Numbered from the stretch's first letter, positions 9,655 through 20,177 are shown. The stretch is DNA of 64,000 nt from Geothermobacter ehrlichii (GCF_008124615.1 NZ_VNIB01000005.1:1-64000); one strand, 5' to 3'. Notes: generated by a model from the letters alone, not told the origin. Made by a program: numbers and translations.

Positions 9655-11022
9655 ATGTCCGATCGCGATATCCGTCTGCCGCCGCAGAGTCTCGAAGGTG
9701 AAATGTCCGTTCTGGGCGGGATTCTGCTCGACAACCAGGCACTGAACCAGGTTCTGGAAATTCTCACTCCCGACGATTTTTACAAGGAATCCCACCGGAA
9801 AATCTTCTCCGCCATCGTTGCCCTGTCCGAACGCGGCGAGCCGGCCGACATGGTGACCCTGAGCGCCGAGCTGGAGTCCCGCGGCGAAATCGAGGCCGTA
9901 GGGGGCGCGCCCTACCTTGCATCGCTGGTCGATTACGTTCCGACCGCCGCCAACATCGTCTACTACAGCAAGCTGGTCAAGGAGAAGGCGATCTCCCGGC
10001 GGCTGATCTCGACCGCCACCGAGATCGCCACCCGGGGCTTTGAGGGCGGCGACGTCGAAGAGATTCTCGACTGGGCCGAAAAGTCGATTTTCGACATCAC
10101 CGGCATGAAGACCCGGCCCTCGTACTATTCAACCCGGGAAATTCTCAAGGACACCTTCAAGGCGATCGAAGAGCTTTACAACCGCAAGGAGACGGTGACC
10201 GGCGTGCCCACCGGCTTTACCGACCTCGACCAGATGACAGCCGGCCTGCAGCCGGGTGATCTGGTCATCGTCGCCGGCCGTCCGTCGATGGGCAAGACCG
10301 CCTTCTGTCTCAATCTGGTGGAAAACGCCGCGGTGCACAACAAGGAGAAGGTGCCGACGGTCATCTTCTCGCTGGAGATGGGCAAGGAGCAGCTGGTGCA
10401 GCGCATGCTCTGCTCCATCTCGCGGGTCGACGCCAGCCGCATGCGCACCGGTCATCTGCACGAGGACGACTGGCCGAAGCTGACCACCGGGGCCGGCAAG
10501 TTGGCCGAAGCGCCGATCTTCATCGACGACACGCCGGGGATCAGCGTTCTTGAGCTGCGCTCCAAGGCGCGTCGCCTGAAATCGGATCAGGGGCTGGGAC
10601 TGGTGGTGGTCGACTACCTGCAGCTGATGCAGGGGCACAACGCCGAAAGCCGGCAGCAGGAAATCTCCGAGATTTCCCGTTCGCTCAAAGCCCTGGCCAA
10701 GGAACTGAACGTGCCGGTGGTTGCCCTGTCGCAGCTGAACCGCTCGCTGGAAAACCGCACCGACAAGCGGCCGATCATGGCCGACCTGCGCGAATCAGGC
10801 GCCATCGAGCAGGACGCCGACGTCATCATGTTCGTCTATCGTGAGGCGGTCTACTGCGAGGCCTGCCGCAACCGGGAGAAGACCTGCGACAAGGGCCACG
10901 AGATGGACGCCGAGATCATCATCGGCAAGCAGCGTAACGGGCCCATCGGCACCGTCAACCTCACCTTCCGCGGCATGTACACCCGTTTCGAAAACCAGGC
11001 AAAACGGCAGGAGGGCTACTGA
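9655..11022 (+). CDS. dnaB: replicative DNA helicase DnaB
   Basis: The ring helicase that unwinds DNA at the fork. The 455-aa protein has the N-terminal helical domain (RLPPQSLEGEMSVLGGILLDN), a linker, and a RecA-like domain. Walker A is IVAGRPSMGKTAFC (about 205-217), VVVDYLQLM is Walker B, and the DnaB hallmark SQLNRSLENR precedes RESGAIEQDADVIMF. An insertion near 400 contains CEACRNREKTC, a small cysteine pair set seen in some relatives. ATG 9655 or the overlapping GTG 9652 may be the start. The 3' end overlaps the convergent folA by 7 bp. Confidence 0.96.
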   Translation: MSDRDIRLPPQSLEGEMSVLGGILLDNQALNQVLEILTPDDFYKESHRKIFSAIVALSERGEPADMVTLSAELESRGEIEAVGGAPYLASLVDYVPTAANIVYYSKLVKEKAISRRLISTATEIATRGFEGGDVEEILDWAEKSIFDITGMKTRPSYYSTREILKDTFKAIEELYNRKETVTGVPTGFTDLDQMTAGLQPGDLVIVAGRPSMGKTAFCLNLVENAAVHNKEKVPTVIFSLEMGKEQLVQRMLCSISRVDASRMRTGHLHEDDWPKLTTGAGKLAEAPIFIDDTPGISVLELRSKARRLKSDQGLGLVVVDYLQLMQGHNAESRQQEISEISRSLKALAKELNVPVVALSQLNRSLENRTDKRPIMADLRESGAIEQDADVIMFVYREAVYCEACRNREKTCDKGHEMDAEIIIGKQRNGPIGTVNLTFRGMYTRFENQAKRQEGY

Positions 11023-11528
11023 GGCCGCCGCTGGCCGGCGATCTTTTCGTAGACCTCCCTGACGAATCCTGCGTGCCGGGTCGATTCCCGCCGGCGCCAC
11101 TGCTCCCAGTTCACTTCGGGAAAAACGACATCCCCTTCGACATCCTCTTCGACCCAGCTGATGACCATCCGCTCGCACCGGGGAAGGGCTTCCGCGTACA
11201 GGCGGACGCCGCCGATGACAAAAGCGGGGCGTTTGAGGGCGGCGGCCCGCAGCAAAGCGGCGTCCAGGGTGGGGAAGACATCGATGCCCGCGGTGGGTGG
11301 CAGGCTCATGCTGACCACGAGATTGATTCGTCCCGGCAACGGCCCCGGCAGCGACGCGAAGGTCTTGCGTCCCATGATGACGACGCCGCCCCAGGTCAGT
11401 TGCCGGAACAGGCGCAGGTCTTCGGGCAGGGACCAGGGCAGGCGTCCCGCAGCTCCGATGACGCCGGCTCGGGTCATGGCAACGACCAGAGTGGGGCCGG
11501 TCGCGGCGGTGGTTGTTTTCTCGGTCAT
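11016..11528 (-). CDS. folA: dihydrofolate reductase
   Basis: Reduces dihydrofolate to tetrahydrofolate with NADPH. The 170-aa product has the DHFR core: LVVAMTRAGVIGAAGRLPW (substrate and Met20-loop region), LPEDLRLFRQLTWGGVVIMGRKTF (including the NADP-binding turn), and a late GGVRLYAEAL. The N-terminus carries about ten extra residues before the first strand. It is convergent with and slightly overlaps dnaB. No clear ribosome-binding site precedes ATG 11528, so the exact start is uncertain. Confidence 0.9.
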   Translation of the reverse strand: MTEKTTTAATGPTLVVAMTRAGVIGAAGRLPWSLPEDLRLFRQLTWGGVVIMGRKTFASLPGPLPGRINLVVSMSLPPTAGIDVFPTLDAALLRAAALKRPAFVIGGVRLYAEALPRCERMVISWVEEDVEGDVVFPEVNWEQWRRRESTRHAGFVREVYEKIAGQRRPQ

Positions 11529-11684
11529 GGGCGATAGAATGAAGATGTAGGTGGCAGTGTCCGTGGCCGGAGGGCCACGCGGGAAACCAGTCTCCTCCGG
11601 TCAGTCTTTCAACCCTCGTGCGAAGCGGCTTATCGCGCAACCCTCCTTGCACCGCGATCGCCATCGCCTACAGGAGTTGGCGCC

Positions 11685-11879
11685 ATGATGATTCCGGTGG
11701 TCTATCAGGATGGGCGTCACGACATGGTCAAGGCCCCGCTGCTCGATCGGTTGATCGAAGAGAAGAAGATCGCCCGCTTTCGCCGTTCAGACGGCTGGGT
11801 CGACATCGAGACCGATCCCGTCCGCCGGCGCGGCCGGCAGATGTTCAGCATCCCCGAGCGGCGCTCCTCCCTGCAGTAG
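11685..11879 (+). CDS. small conserved protein, 64 aa, function unknown
   Basis: A short basic protein (MMIPVVYQDGRHDMVKAPLL...). ATG 11685 has AGGAG 10 nt upstream. The central IARFRRSDGWVDIETDPVRR is the type of motif I associate with small Geobacter-group proteins that lack a name. It has no signal peptide or membrane segment and sits alone, convergent with ntrC. Its codon use matches its neighbours, so I think it is real; no function can be assigned. Confidence 0.65.
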   Translation: MMIPVVYQDGRHDMVKAPLLDRLIEEKKIARFRRSDGWVDIETDPVRRRGRQMFSIPERRSSLQ

Positions 11880-11882
11880 CTC

Positions 11883-13313
<1,431 letters not shown>

Positions 13314-13317
13314 GGTG

Positions 13318-14427
13318 TCAGTCTCTTCTCGCTTCGGCGGTTTCATCGGGGCGGATGAAGGGGAGCATGACCTGGAACCGGGTCCCCTCTCCGACCCGGC
13401 TGGTCACTTTCAGCATCCCCTGGTGTTCGGCGACGATGCGCTGGCAGATGGCCAGGCCGAGGCCGCTTCCCTTCTCCTTGGTGGAAAAGAAGGGGGTGAA
13501 GATCTTGGCCAGGTGTTCCTCGGCGATGCCGGGACCGTTGTCGCTGACCGCGACCTCAACGAAGGGCACCGGCCGGTGCCCGGGCCTGTTGAGGCGCATG
13601 TCGGGGCTGATGCGCGATGTGACGGTCACCCGGCCACTTCCTTCGAGCGCTTCGGCGGCGTTCTTGACCAGGTTGAGAAAGAGCCGGTGCAGCAGCGCCT
13701 CGTCCCCGAGAATGGGAGGAATGCTCGGGTCGAGCAACAGCTGAAAGTCGATGGCGTCGCCGTGGTGGGCCTGGCGCTGCAGCAGGGTGATGTCGTTGAG
13801 CAGCCGGGTCAGGTCGGTCGCCCCCCAGCGCATCTTGCGCGGTCGGGTCAGGTTCATCAGCTCTTCGATGATGCCGTTGACCCGGTCGACTTCGCGGAGC
13901 ATGATGCCCGTGTACTCCGCCAGTTCTTCCCTGTCGGCCAGCTCCTTGGCCAGCAGCTGGGCCGCGCCCTTGATGCCGCCCAGCGGGTTCTTGATCTCGT
14001 GCGCCAGACCGGCCGCCAGGGTACCGATGGCGGCCATGCGGTCGGACGTCTTCTCCGTCTCTTCCAGCCCCTGCAGGCGTTGCAGGTCGCGCAACAGAAC
14101 CACCACCCCTTCCTGGCTGCCATCCTGGCGGAAGAGGGGGGAGGCGGCGACGCTGACCTGCAGTTCGCGGCCGGAGAGCGGCCGCAGGAGCATCCTTTCC
14201 GGACTGGAGATCGAGCGTCCCTGTTGCATGACCTCGCCGATCAGCTGGTCGAGGCCTTTGGAGTGCGGAAAGAGGTGGCGGTAGTGGCGGCCCGTCGCCT
14301 GCCGGTCGGAGATACCGGTGATGTTCTGCGCCGCCGGATTGAAGAGCACGATCCGGCCATCGCGGTCGAGAACGATCACCGCCAGGTCGACACTTTCAAC
14401 AATGCGCAGGTGCAGGTCAGCTTCCAT
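13318..14427 (-). CDS. glnL: nitrogen regulation sensor histidine kinase NtrB
   Basis: A 369-aa soluble kinase that phosphorylates NtrC. It has a PAS domain at about 5-115 (VIVLDRDGRIVLFNPAAQNI), a dimerisation/phospho-acceptor helix with H143 in AAGLAHEIKNPLGG, and a HATPase domain with the N box (NLVKNAAEAL) and G boxes (DNGPGI, GSGLGLAIC). No membrane segments are visible, as expected for NtrB. ATG 14427 overlaps the end of dusB by 11 bp, indicating translational coupling. Longer open frames upstream are antisense noise within dusB. Confidence 0.92.
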   Translation of the reverse strand: MEADLHLRIVESVDLAVIVLDRDGRIVLFNPAAQNITGISDRQATGRHYRHLFPHSKGLDQLIGEVMQQGRSISSPERMLLRPLSGRELQVSVAASPLFRQDGSQEGVVVLLRDLQRLQGLEETEKTSDRMAAIGTLAAGLAHEIKNPLGGIKGAAQLLAKELADREELAEYTGIMLREVDRVNGIIEELMNLTRPRKMRWGATDLTRLLNDITLLQRQAHHGDAIDFQLLLDPSIPPILGDEALLHRLFLNLVKNAAEALEGSGRVTVTSRISPDMRLNRPGHRPVPFVEVAVSDNGPGIAEEHLAKIFTPFFSTKEKGSGLGLAICQRIVAEHQGMLKVTSRVGEGTRFQVMLPFIRPDETAEARRD

Positions 14428-15418
14428 TGGCCGTCCCCGGTTGCGGCCGGCCGGCGAAGAAGTCGCGGACCAGCTGTTCCAGTTCGTCCAGGCTGCCGGT
14501 GCGGTTGACCCGGCTGCGAAAGGTGGCCGCGTCCGCCATGCCGCGCGAATACCAGCAGAGATGCTTGCGCATCTCAAACAGTGTTTTCCTGTCGCCGAAG
14601 CATTCCCGGTGGCGGGCGAGGTGACGAAGGACGACGTCCAGCCGTTCACCGGCGGTCGGCTGCCGTTCCGGCAGGCCGCACAACCTGCGGCGGATGTTGC
14701 TGATCAGCCAGGGATTGCCGTGGCTGCCGCGGCCGATCATGATCGCGTCGCAACCGGTTTCGCGCAGCATACGAACACCGTCTTCGGCGGTGACGATGTC
14801 GCCGCTGCCGATGACCGGGATGCGCAGCCGGCTCTTCAGCTCGCCGATCTGCGACCAGTCGGCCCGGCCGCCGAACCCCTGGGCGCGGGTTCGGGGGTGC
14901 AGGGTGACGGCGTCGGCGCCTTCGGACTCGGCGATGCGGCCGATCTCGACGAAGTTGAGGTTCGAGCTGTCCCAGCCGGAGCGGATCTTGACCGTCAGCG
15001 GTTTGTCGGTCGCCCGGCGCATGGCCCGCACGATGGTGGCGATTCTGCGCGGGTGCCGCAGCAGGGCGCTGCCCGCTTCGCCCCGCACCACCTTGCTGAC
15101 CGGGCAGCCCAGGTTGAGGTCGATCAGGTCACCGGCGTCGCCCAGCCGACGCACCCCCTCGGCGACGATCTCCGGATCGCCGCCGAAGACCTGGATGCCG
15201 AGGGGCCTTTCGGCGGGGCAGGAGCGGACCAGCTCCAGGGTCTTGCGGCCGTCCCTGACCAGGCCGTTGCAGCTGACCATCTCGGTGAAGACCAGGGCGG
15301 CGCCGTGTTCTTTCATGACGAGCCGGTAGGGGAGGCTGGTGATCCCCGCCATCGGGGCGAGAAAGACAGGGCACTCCAGCTCCAGGCCGGCGATTCTGAC
15401 AGGATGTGTGTTCTGCAT
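14417..15418 (-). CDS. dusB: tRNA-dihydrouridine synthase B (NifR3 family)
   Basis: An FMN enzyme that reduces uridine in the tRNA D-loop. The 333-aa length fits DusB. FLAPMAGITSLPYR near residue 19 is the FMN entrance, LNLGCPVSKV near 102-110 carries the catalytic Cys105, and GSGDIV plus IMIGRGSHGNPW bind FMN phosphate. ATG 15418 has no clear ribosome-binding site. dusB-ntrB-ntrC is the nifR3-ntrBC arrangement known from alpha-proteobacteria, which supports the three assignments. Confidence 0.93.
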   Translation of the reverse strand: MQNTHPVRIAGLELECPVFLAPMAGITSLPYRLVMKEHGAALVFTEMVSCNGLVRDGRKTLELVRSCPAERPLGIQVFGGDPEIVAEGVRRLGDAGDLIDLNLGCPVSKVVRGEAGSALLRHPRRIATIVRAMRRATDKPLTVKIRSGWDSSNLNFVEIGRIAESEGADAVTLHPRTRAQGFGGRADWSQIGELKSRLRIPVIGSGDIVTAEDGVRMLRETGCDAIMIGRGSHGNPWLISNIRRRLCGLPERQPTAGERLDVVLRHLARHRECFGDRKTLFEMRKHLCWYSRGMADAATFRSRVNRTGSLDELEQLVRDFFAGRPQPGTANGS

Positions 15419-15500
15419 AATTTTTAGGCATGCTAGCACGGAGACGGTTTTCAGGCAACGGGCAAAACGGTCCGCCGCCACCGCGCGGAGACTGGGATAC

Positions 15501-15545
15501 TGTATACAAATTTGCTTGACAAGGCGGGGGGGAGGTTGATAAAAC
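15501..15545 (+). promoter_or_regulatory. citrate synthase promoter with palindromic candidate operator
   Basis: A perfect TTGACA (-35) at 15516-15521 and TAAAAC (-10) at 15540-15545 are 18 bp apart. A perfect 8-bp palindrome TGTATACA is at 15501-15508, just upstream of the -35. It is a plausible operator for a GntR- or IclR-like regulator; the regulator is unknown. Transcription would start near 15552, giving a leader of roughly 200 nt. Confidence 0.6.
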
Positions 15546-15759
15546 GATATTTGGAATTTGCGACCAGACAAGGTTTGCCATCCACGCCTGCTCCCGCAGG
15601 CCCGCCTTGCTCGGGTTTCTGTTATCATTGACAGCTTTGTTCGCGCCGGATTTCCCGCCGGAGAGAGACAGCCGGGGGCCGGCACCCAGCTAAAGGGGCA
15701 GTATTCATATTGGGCGGGCTCGTCCCGCAAGCTTCACATTCTGTAAAGGAGAGAGAGTT

Positions 15760-17073
15760 ATGTCCACACTGAAAGAAGTCCTGCGTCAGAAGATCGAGGA
15801 GCATCGTCCGCGTACCGTCCGTCTGCTCAAGGAGCATGGCGACGTCAGCCTCGGCGAGGTGACCATCTCCCAGGCCATCGGCGGCGCCCGCGGTGTCAAG
15901 TGCCTGGTCACCGACATCTCCTACCTCGATCCCTACGAGGGAATCCGGTTCCGCGGCAAGACCATTCCGGAGACCTTCGAGGCCCTGCCCAAGGTTCCGG
16001 GTTCCGACTATCCCTATGTCGAGGGCTTCTGGTACTTCCTGATGACCGGCGAAGTGCCGACCATGGAGCAGACCCTGGAAGTGGTCGAGGACTGGAAGTC
16101 CCGGTCGCAGATTCCGGCCTACGTCATCGACGTGCTGCGCGCCATGCCGCGTGACTCGCATCCGATGACCATGTTCTCCTCGGCCATCCTTGCCATGCAG
16201 CGCGACTCGGTCTTCGCCAAGAACTACCGCGAAGGCAAGTTCAACAAGATGACCTGCTGGGAGGACATGTACGAGGACGCCACCAACCTGATGGCGAAAC
16301 TCGGTCCGATCGCCGCCTACATCTACCGCATGAAGTACAAGGGCGACACCCACATCGAGGCCGATCCGAATCTCGACATGGGCGGCAACTTCGCCCGCAT
16401 GATGGGCGTCGACAAACCTTACGACGACGTCGCCCGCATGTACTTCATCCTGCACTCCGACCACGAGTCGGGCAACGTCTCGGCCCACACCACCCACCTG
16501 GTCGCATCGGCCCTGTCCGACGCCTACTATGCCTACAGCGCCGGCATCAACGGCCTGGCCGGTCCGCTGCACGGTCTGGCCAACCAGGAAGTGCTCGCCT
16601 GGACCCAGAATTTCATGGCCAAGCTCGGCGGCGAGGTTCCGACCAAGGAGCGGCTGGAGCAGGCCCTGTGGGATACCCTCAACAGCGGCCAGGTCATTCC
16701 CGGCTACGGTCACGCCGTTCTGCGCAAGACCGACCCGCGCTACACCGCTCAGCGCGAGTTCTGCCTGAAGACCGAAGGGCTGAAGGACTACCCGCTGTTC
16801 AAGCTGGTCAGCATGATCTACGAAGTGGCTCCGGGCGTGCTGCAGGAGCACGGCAAGGCCAAGAATCCCTGGCCGAACGTCGACGCCCAGTCCGGTGTCA
16901 TCCAGTGGTACTACGGCGTCACCGAGTACGACTTCTACACCGTTCTGTTCGGTGTCGGCCGCGCTCTCGGCTGCCTGGCCAACATCACCTGGGATCGCGC
17001 TCTCGGTTATCCCATCGAGCGTCCCAAGTCGGTTACCACTGCCATGTTGGAAGAGGCTGCCGGCATCAAGTAA
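15760..17073 (+). CDS. gltA: citrate synthase, eukaryote-like type
   Basis: Condenses acetyl-CoA with oxaloacetate, the entry of the TCA cycle used for acetate oxidation in this order. The 437-aa protein resembles mitochondrial enzymes rather than the E. coli type II form. The catalytic His is in GPLHGLANQEV (H271), the second in PGYGHAVLRKTDPRY (H318), and the acid in EYDFYTVLFGVGRALG (about D391). Eukaryote-like citrate synthases are a known trait of Geobacteraceae. ATG 15760 has AAGGAGAG upstream. It has its own promoter and a strong terminator, so it is monocistronic. Confidence 0.95.
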   Translation: MSTLKEVLRQKIEEHRPRTVRLLKEHGDVSLGEVTISQAIGGARGVKCLVTDISYLDPYEGIRFRGKTIPETFEALPKVPGSDYPYVEGFWYFLMTGEVPTMEQTLEVVEDWKSRSQIPAYVIDVLRAMPRDSHPMTMFSSAILAMQRDSVFAKNYREGKFNKMTCWEDMYEDATNLMAKLGPIAAYIYRMKYKGDTHIEADPNLDMGGNFARMMGVDKPYDDVARMYFILHSDHESGNVSAHTTHLVASALSDAYYAYSAGINGLAGPLHGLANQEVLAWTQNFMAKLGGEVPTKERLEQALWDTLNSGQVIPGYGHAVLRKTDPRYTAQREFCLKTEGLKDYPLFKLVSMIYEVAPGVLQEHGKAKNPWPNVDAQSGVIQWYYGVTEYDFYTVLFGVGRALGCLANITWDRALGYPIERPKSVTTAMLEEAAGIK

Positions 17074-17098
17074 GCCGATGCGAGATGGCGAATGTGAA

Positions 17099-17131
17099 GA
17101 GGGATGCCTTCGGGCATCCCTCTTTTTTTTT
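17099..17131 (+). terminator. intrinsic terminator after citrate synthase
   Basis: A perfect 10-bp stem, GAGGGATGCC and GGCATCCCTC, capped by the stable UUCG tetraloop and followed by nine T. A textbook Rho-independent terminator. Confidence 0.97.
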
Positions 17132-17243
17132 CGGGGGGCGGTCCTTTTGCTCCGGCTTTCGCGTTGCGCCCCTCTTCGCTTGTTTTGGGATTGGGCGTCA
17201 GGCGGCAGGCGCCTGGAGTCTAGCACCCGGCACCCGATATTTC

Positions 17244-18035
17244 CTACTTCTTGTCGATGCGGGTGGCGTAGATGAGGATCTTGCGGTCGGTGTAGGCTTC
17301 GACCTCGCCGGCGAAGGTCTCGATCTGGAAGTAGTCGTGCATCTTCGCGGGAGCGTCGATGAAGAACTGGTTCAGTTTCTTTACGCCGGCGGCGTCGAGC
17401 CCCGCCCGCCGGGCCCATTCCTGGAAATCGTGGGTTTTGGGAAAGATCAGGGTTTTTTCGACCTTGAACAGGGCTTCTTCCACCATGGTTATCCATTCCT
17501 GCTCGGTGTAGGCCCGCACGTGGGTCGGGTCGCGCATCTGTTCGAAGGTCTGGTAGAATTCGGCGATTTCCGGGTCTTCCGGCAGCAGGGTGTCGATGAT
17601 CACCATGCGGCCGACGTGCCGACGCAGCACCCGGTGAAATTCGCGCAGCGCCCTTGGTACGTCGGTGAAATGGTGCGGGGCGATGCGGCAGGTCAGGGCG
17701 GTGAATGAGCCGGCCGGAAAGGGCAGATCCTCGGCGTCGGCCTCGCGGAAGGTGACGTTGTCGACGCCGCCTTCCTCGCTCAGGTATTCCTGGGCCTTTT
17801 TCAGCATCTGCATGGTCAGGTCGGAGGCGACCACCGACCTGACGTGCGGAGCGAAGAAAAGAGCAGTGTGCCCGCCGCCGCAGGCGATGTCGAGCAGGGT
17901 GTCGTCCTGGGTCGGCTTCATCAGTTCCAGCGCCGCCTCGAGGTCGGCGCCGCCGGCGAAGCCTTTGCCCCTGATGTAGCCCTCGGCTGTGCGGGAGAAC
18001 TGCTCGCGCACCCGGGTCTTGAAATCCTTTGCCAT
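17244..18035 (-). CDS. class I SAM-dependent methyltransferase
   Basis: A 263-aa cytoplasmic protein with a Methyltransf_11/UbiE-type Rossmann domain. SAM-binding motif I is LLDIACGGGHTALFF (about 47-61), followed by VVASDLTMQML (acidic end of strand 2) and ADAEDLPFPAGSFTALTC (motif II/III). The C-terminal half has a charged region typical of small-molecule methyltransferases. The substrate is not evident and no biosynthetic partner is adjacent. Start ATG 18035 with GGAGTG upstream. Confidence 0.85.
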   Translation of the reverse strand: MAKDFKTRVREQFSRTAEGYIRGKGFAGGADLEAALELMKPTQDDTLLDIACGGGHTALFFAPHVRSVVASDLTMQMLKKAQEYLSEEGGVDNVTFREADAEDLPFPAGSFTALTCRIAPHHFTDVPRALREFHRVLRRHVGRMVIIDTLLPEDPEIAEFYQTFEQMRDPTHVRAYTEQEWITMVEEALFKVEKTLIFPKTHDFQEWARRAGLDAAGVKKLNQFFIDAPAKMHDYFQIETFAGEVEAYTDRKILIYATRIDKK

Positions 18036-18293
18036 GGGTCACTCCACGAAATTTTCCCCACATTATAGCATTTGTGCAGGAAAATGGATGAAAATTGCTG
18101 ACGAAAACGGTCGGCGATCGGCGCTTTTGCGGATGATCTGTTTTGGGCTGGCGGATTGGGAACGCGATTTGCTGTGTCACAGCAGGTTTGGCCCATGGCG
18201 GGTGTTTCCGGCCGCCGGCGGGGCTGTTGGCGGCGAAAAGCTGCCGCCCTGTTGCCCGATTCGACAAAAAGCTAACCCGGAGGATGCTGTCTG

Positions 18294-19280
18294 GTGGAAT
18301 CTGTCGCCCCTACCCTGATCGAACTCGGACGCGAGCTGGTCAAGGAGTTTCTCTACATCCTGCCCTATCTGGCGGCCGGCGTGCTGCTGGAAGCCGTCAT
18401 CCGCACCTTTCGCTGGCATGTCAAGATCCGGCACGCCCTGACCCGGTTCGGAACCTGGTCGATTGTCGTCGCCACCCTGCTCGGGGTGATCAGTCCGCTC
18501 TGCGCCTGCGCCACGCTGCCGCTGGTCATTTCCCTGATGCTGGCGGGGCTGCCACTGGCGCCGGCCATGTCGCTGCTGGTGACCTCGCCGCTGATGAGTC
18601 CGGCCTCCTATTCCATGCTGTCGGGCATGCTCGGCATCGGCTGGGCCAGCACGGTGACCGTCTGCGCCGTGCTGCTCGGCCTGTTCGCCGGCCTGGTCAC
18701 CCACCTGCTGCGCGACCGGGGGTTCCGGGAGGACGAACTTTTCCGCAAGGCGCTGCCGCAAGGGGACTTTCACGATCCAGACTACCCGGTTGAAGAGCTG
18801 CGCTGCGAATGTGGCAAGCAGCTCTCGCACCGGGTCAACCGCTGCACCCACAACAAGTTTCTGGTCTTTCTGGCGCGCTTCTGGGAGGGGAGCCTGAAGA
18901 TCGGCCGCTTCGCCCTGATCGGCATGGTGATCGAGGTGCTGGCGGAATTCTTCATTCCCAACCAGTGGCTGACCGCCCTGCTGGCCGGGGAGGGCGTGAT
19001 GCCGATACTGGCCATCACCTTCGCCACTATCCCCCTGCATCTGCCGCAGGTGACCGCCGCCTCGATGATCTTCGGCTTTTTCCTGCCCGATCCGGGGCAG
19101 ACCATCCCCCTCGCCAACGGGCCCGGCATCGCCATGCTGGTCGGCGGACCGGTGACCGCCCTGCCGGTGATGGGGATTTTTCTCAGCATGTTCAAGAAGC
19201 GGGTCTTCTTCCTCTACCTGGCGCTGTGCATCAGCGGCACGTTGACGCTGGCCTTTGCCTGGCGCTGGCTGGGAGGGTAG
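18294..19280 (+). CDS. permease of the ArsP/YraQ (DUF318) family, probable metal efflux
   Basis: A 328-aa inner-membrane protein. It contains two blocks of transmembrane helices, each with the family pattern: first SPLCACATLPLVISLMLAGL then PLMSPASYSML, later IPLHLPQVTAASMIFGFFLPDPGQ. A cytoplasmic loop (about 160-185) carries RCECGK and RCTHNK, cysteines that could bind metal. Related SO_0444-type permeases are annotated as Cu/Zn or organoarsenic efflux pumps; the true substrate is unknown. I chose GTG 18294 because GGAGG lies 10 nt upstream and no ATG fits. It is a single gene. Confidence 0.75.
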   Translation: MESVAPTLIELGRELVKEFLYILPYLAAGVLLEAVIRTFRWHVKIRHALTRFGTWSIVVATLLGVISPLCACATLPLVISLMLAGLPLAPAMSLLVTSPLMSPASYSMLSGMLGIGWASTVTVCAVLLGLFAGLVTHLLRDRGFREDELFRKALPQGDFHDPDYPVEELRCECGKQLSHRVNRCTHNKFLVFLARFWEGSLKIGRFALIGMVIEVLAEFFIPNQWLTALLAGEGVMPILAITFATIPLHLPQVTAASMIFGFFLPDPGQTIPLANGPGIAMLVGGPVTALPVMGIFLSMFKKRVFFLYLALCISGTLTLAFAWRWLGG

Positions 19281-19419
19281 CAGGGGGCTGAAAAACTGTT
19301 GCTGGATGGCGATGCGGCGTTGAAAACAGCTTCAAAATGCTCATTTACCGATATTGTAAACTGCGCTTTTTCAGCCTCGCCTAGTCTCGCCTGCTCTCAC
19401 GACGTTTTTCAACACCCTG
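19281..19419. repeat. 139-bp element with imperfect terminal inverted repeats
   Basis: The left tip CAGGGGGCTGAAAAAC (19281-19296) and the right tip GTTTTTCAACACCCTG (19404-19419) are inverted with 14 of 16 matches. The interior holds GCGTT, CAG, AAA and CTC blocks and a small palindromic centre (CATTTAC ... GTAAAC). No protein is encoded. Element 41723-41843 shares the same order of blocks. This looks like a MITE- or REP-like dispersed element; mobility is inferred from its form only. Confidence 0.6.
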
Positions 19420-19449
19420 TTGGGGGGGGGACAAAGGCTAGGGGGCGCT

Positions 19450-20085
19450 TCAGTCCCGCTCGTCGAGCCGACCGGCCAGCTCCGCCGTCAGCTGCCGCAG
19501 GGCGTCACGGTGTTCCGGCCGGGTCTCTGGGAGCTCCTCCAGCAGGGTCGCCAGCCGGCGGGCCGCCGCCAGGGTGGTCTTCAGCTTCTGCTGTCGCCGT
19601 TCGTCATCATCCTGCGTCGCGTCGGCCAGGGCGCGAAACTGTCGCCGCACCGTGGCCAGCGACTTTCCCTCGTCGAGCACGGCCTGGCGCAATTGTCGGT
19701 AGTCCTCCTCGTCGGCGTCCTGTTCTTCCCTGGCCTGGCGCAGCAGGTCGACGGCGCGGAAATCCGGCAGTGGCCGCAGGCTGTCCCGCTCGGCGACCAG
19801 CCGCGGCTCCTCCCGTTCGAGAAAATGGTAGGCCCGGGTCAGCTTCATCGCCGTCTGGGTGCGGATGCGGATTTCCTGTCGACAATACTCCTCAAAGGTG
19901 GCATAACCCCAGTCTGAAAAGAGTTTCTGCTGAAGGACCCGCTGCAGCTGTTCGCCGAGGCTGACCCAGGACGACTTGAAGTCCCTGGCCGACAGCAGAA
20001 CCCGGTAGCGCGGCGAGTCGGGATCGAGCTGGCGCATGATGGTTTCGATGTGGTGTTCGGCTGCGGTCCTGGCGGTATTGGTCAT
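19450..20085 (-). CDS. conserved hypothetical protein, 211 aa, helix-rich
   Basis: I do not recognise this family with certainty. The protein is charged and almost wholly helical. A conserved-looking core sits at about 30-85 (SARDFKSSWVSLGEQLQRVL then SDWGYATFEEYCRQEIRIR). It is followed by a long Arg/Glu/Gln-rich coiled region (about 105-211). It has no signal peptide or membrane segment. Start ATG 20085, with GGGGAT nearby. It is divergent from the rRNA methyltransferase with 92 bp between starts. The layout (small folded part plus coil) would suit a DNA- or RNA-associated protein, but that is speculation. Confidence 0.65.
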   Translation of the reverse strand: MTNTARTAAEHHIETIMRQLDPDSPRYRVLLSARDFKSSWVSLGEQLQRVLQQKLFSDWGYATFEEYCRQEIRIRTQTAMKLTRAYHFLEREEPRLVAERDSLRPLPDFRAVDLLRQAREEQDADEEDYRQLRQAVLDEGKSLATVRRQFRALADATQDDDERRQQKLKTTLAAARRLATLLEELPETRPEHRDALRQLTAELAGRLDERD

Positions 20086-20177
20086 TTTTGCAATCCCCTG
20101 TCGTGCCGGCATCGATGCCGGCGGCGACCAATCTAGCATTCTTTTCGGCGGGGGTAAATTCAGGGAGTGTTTTCGCC

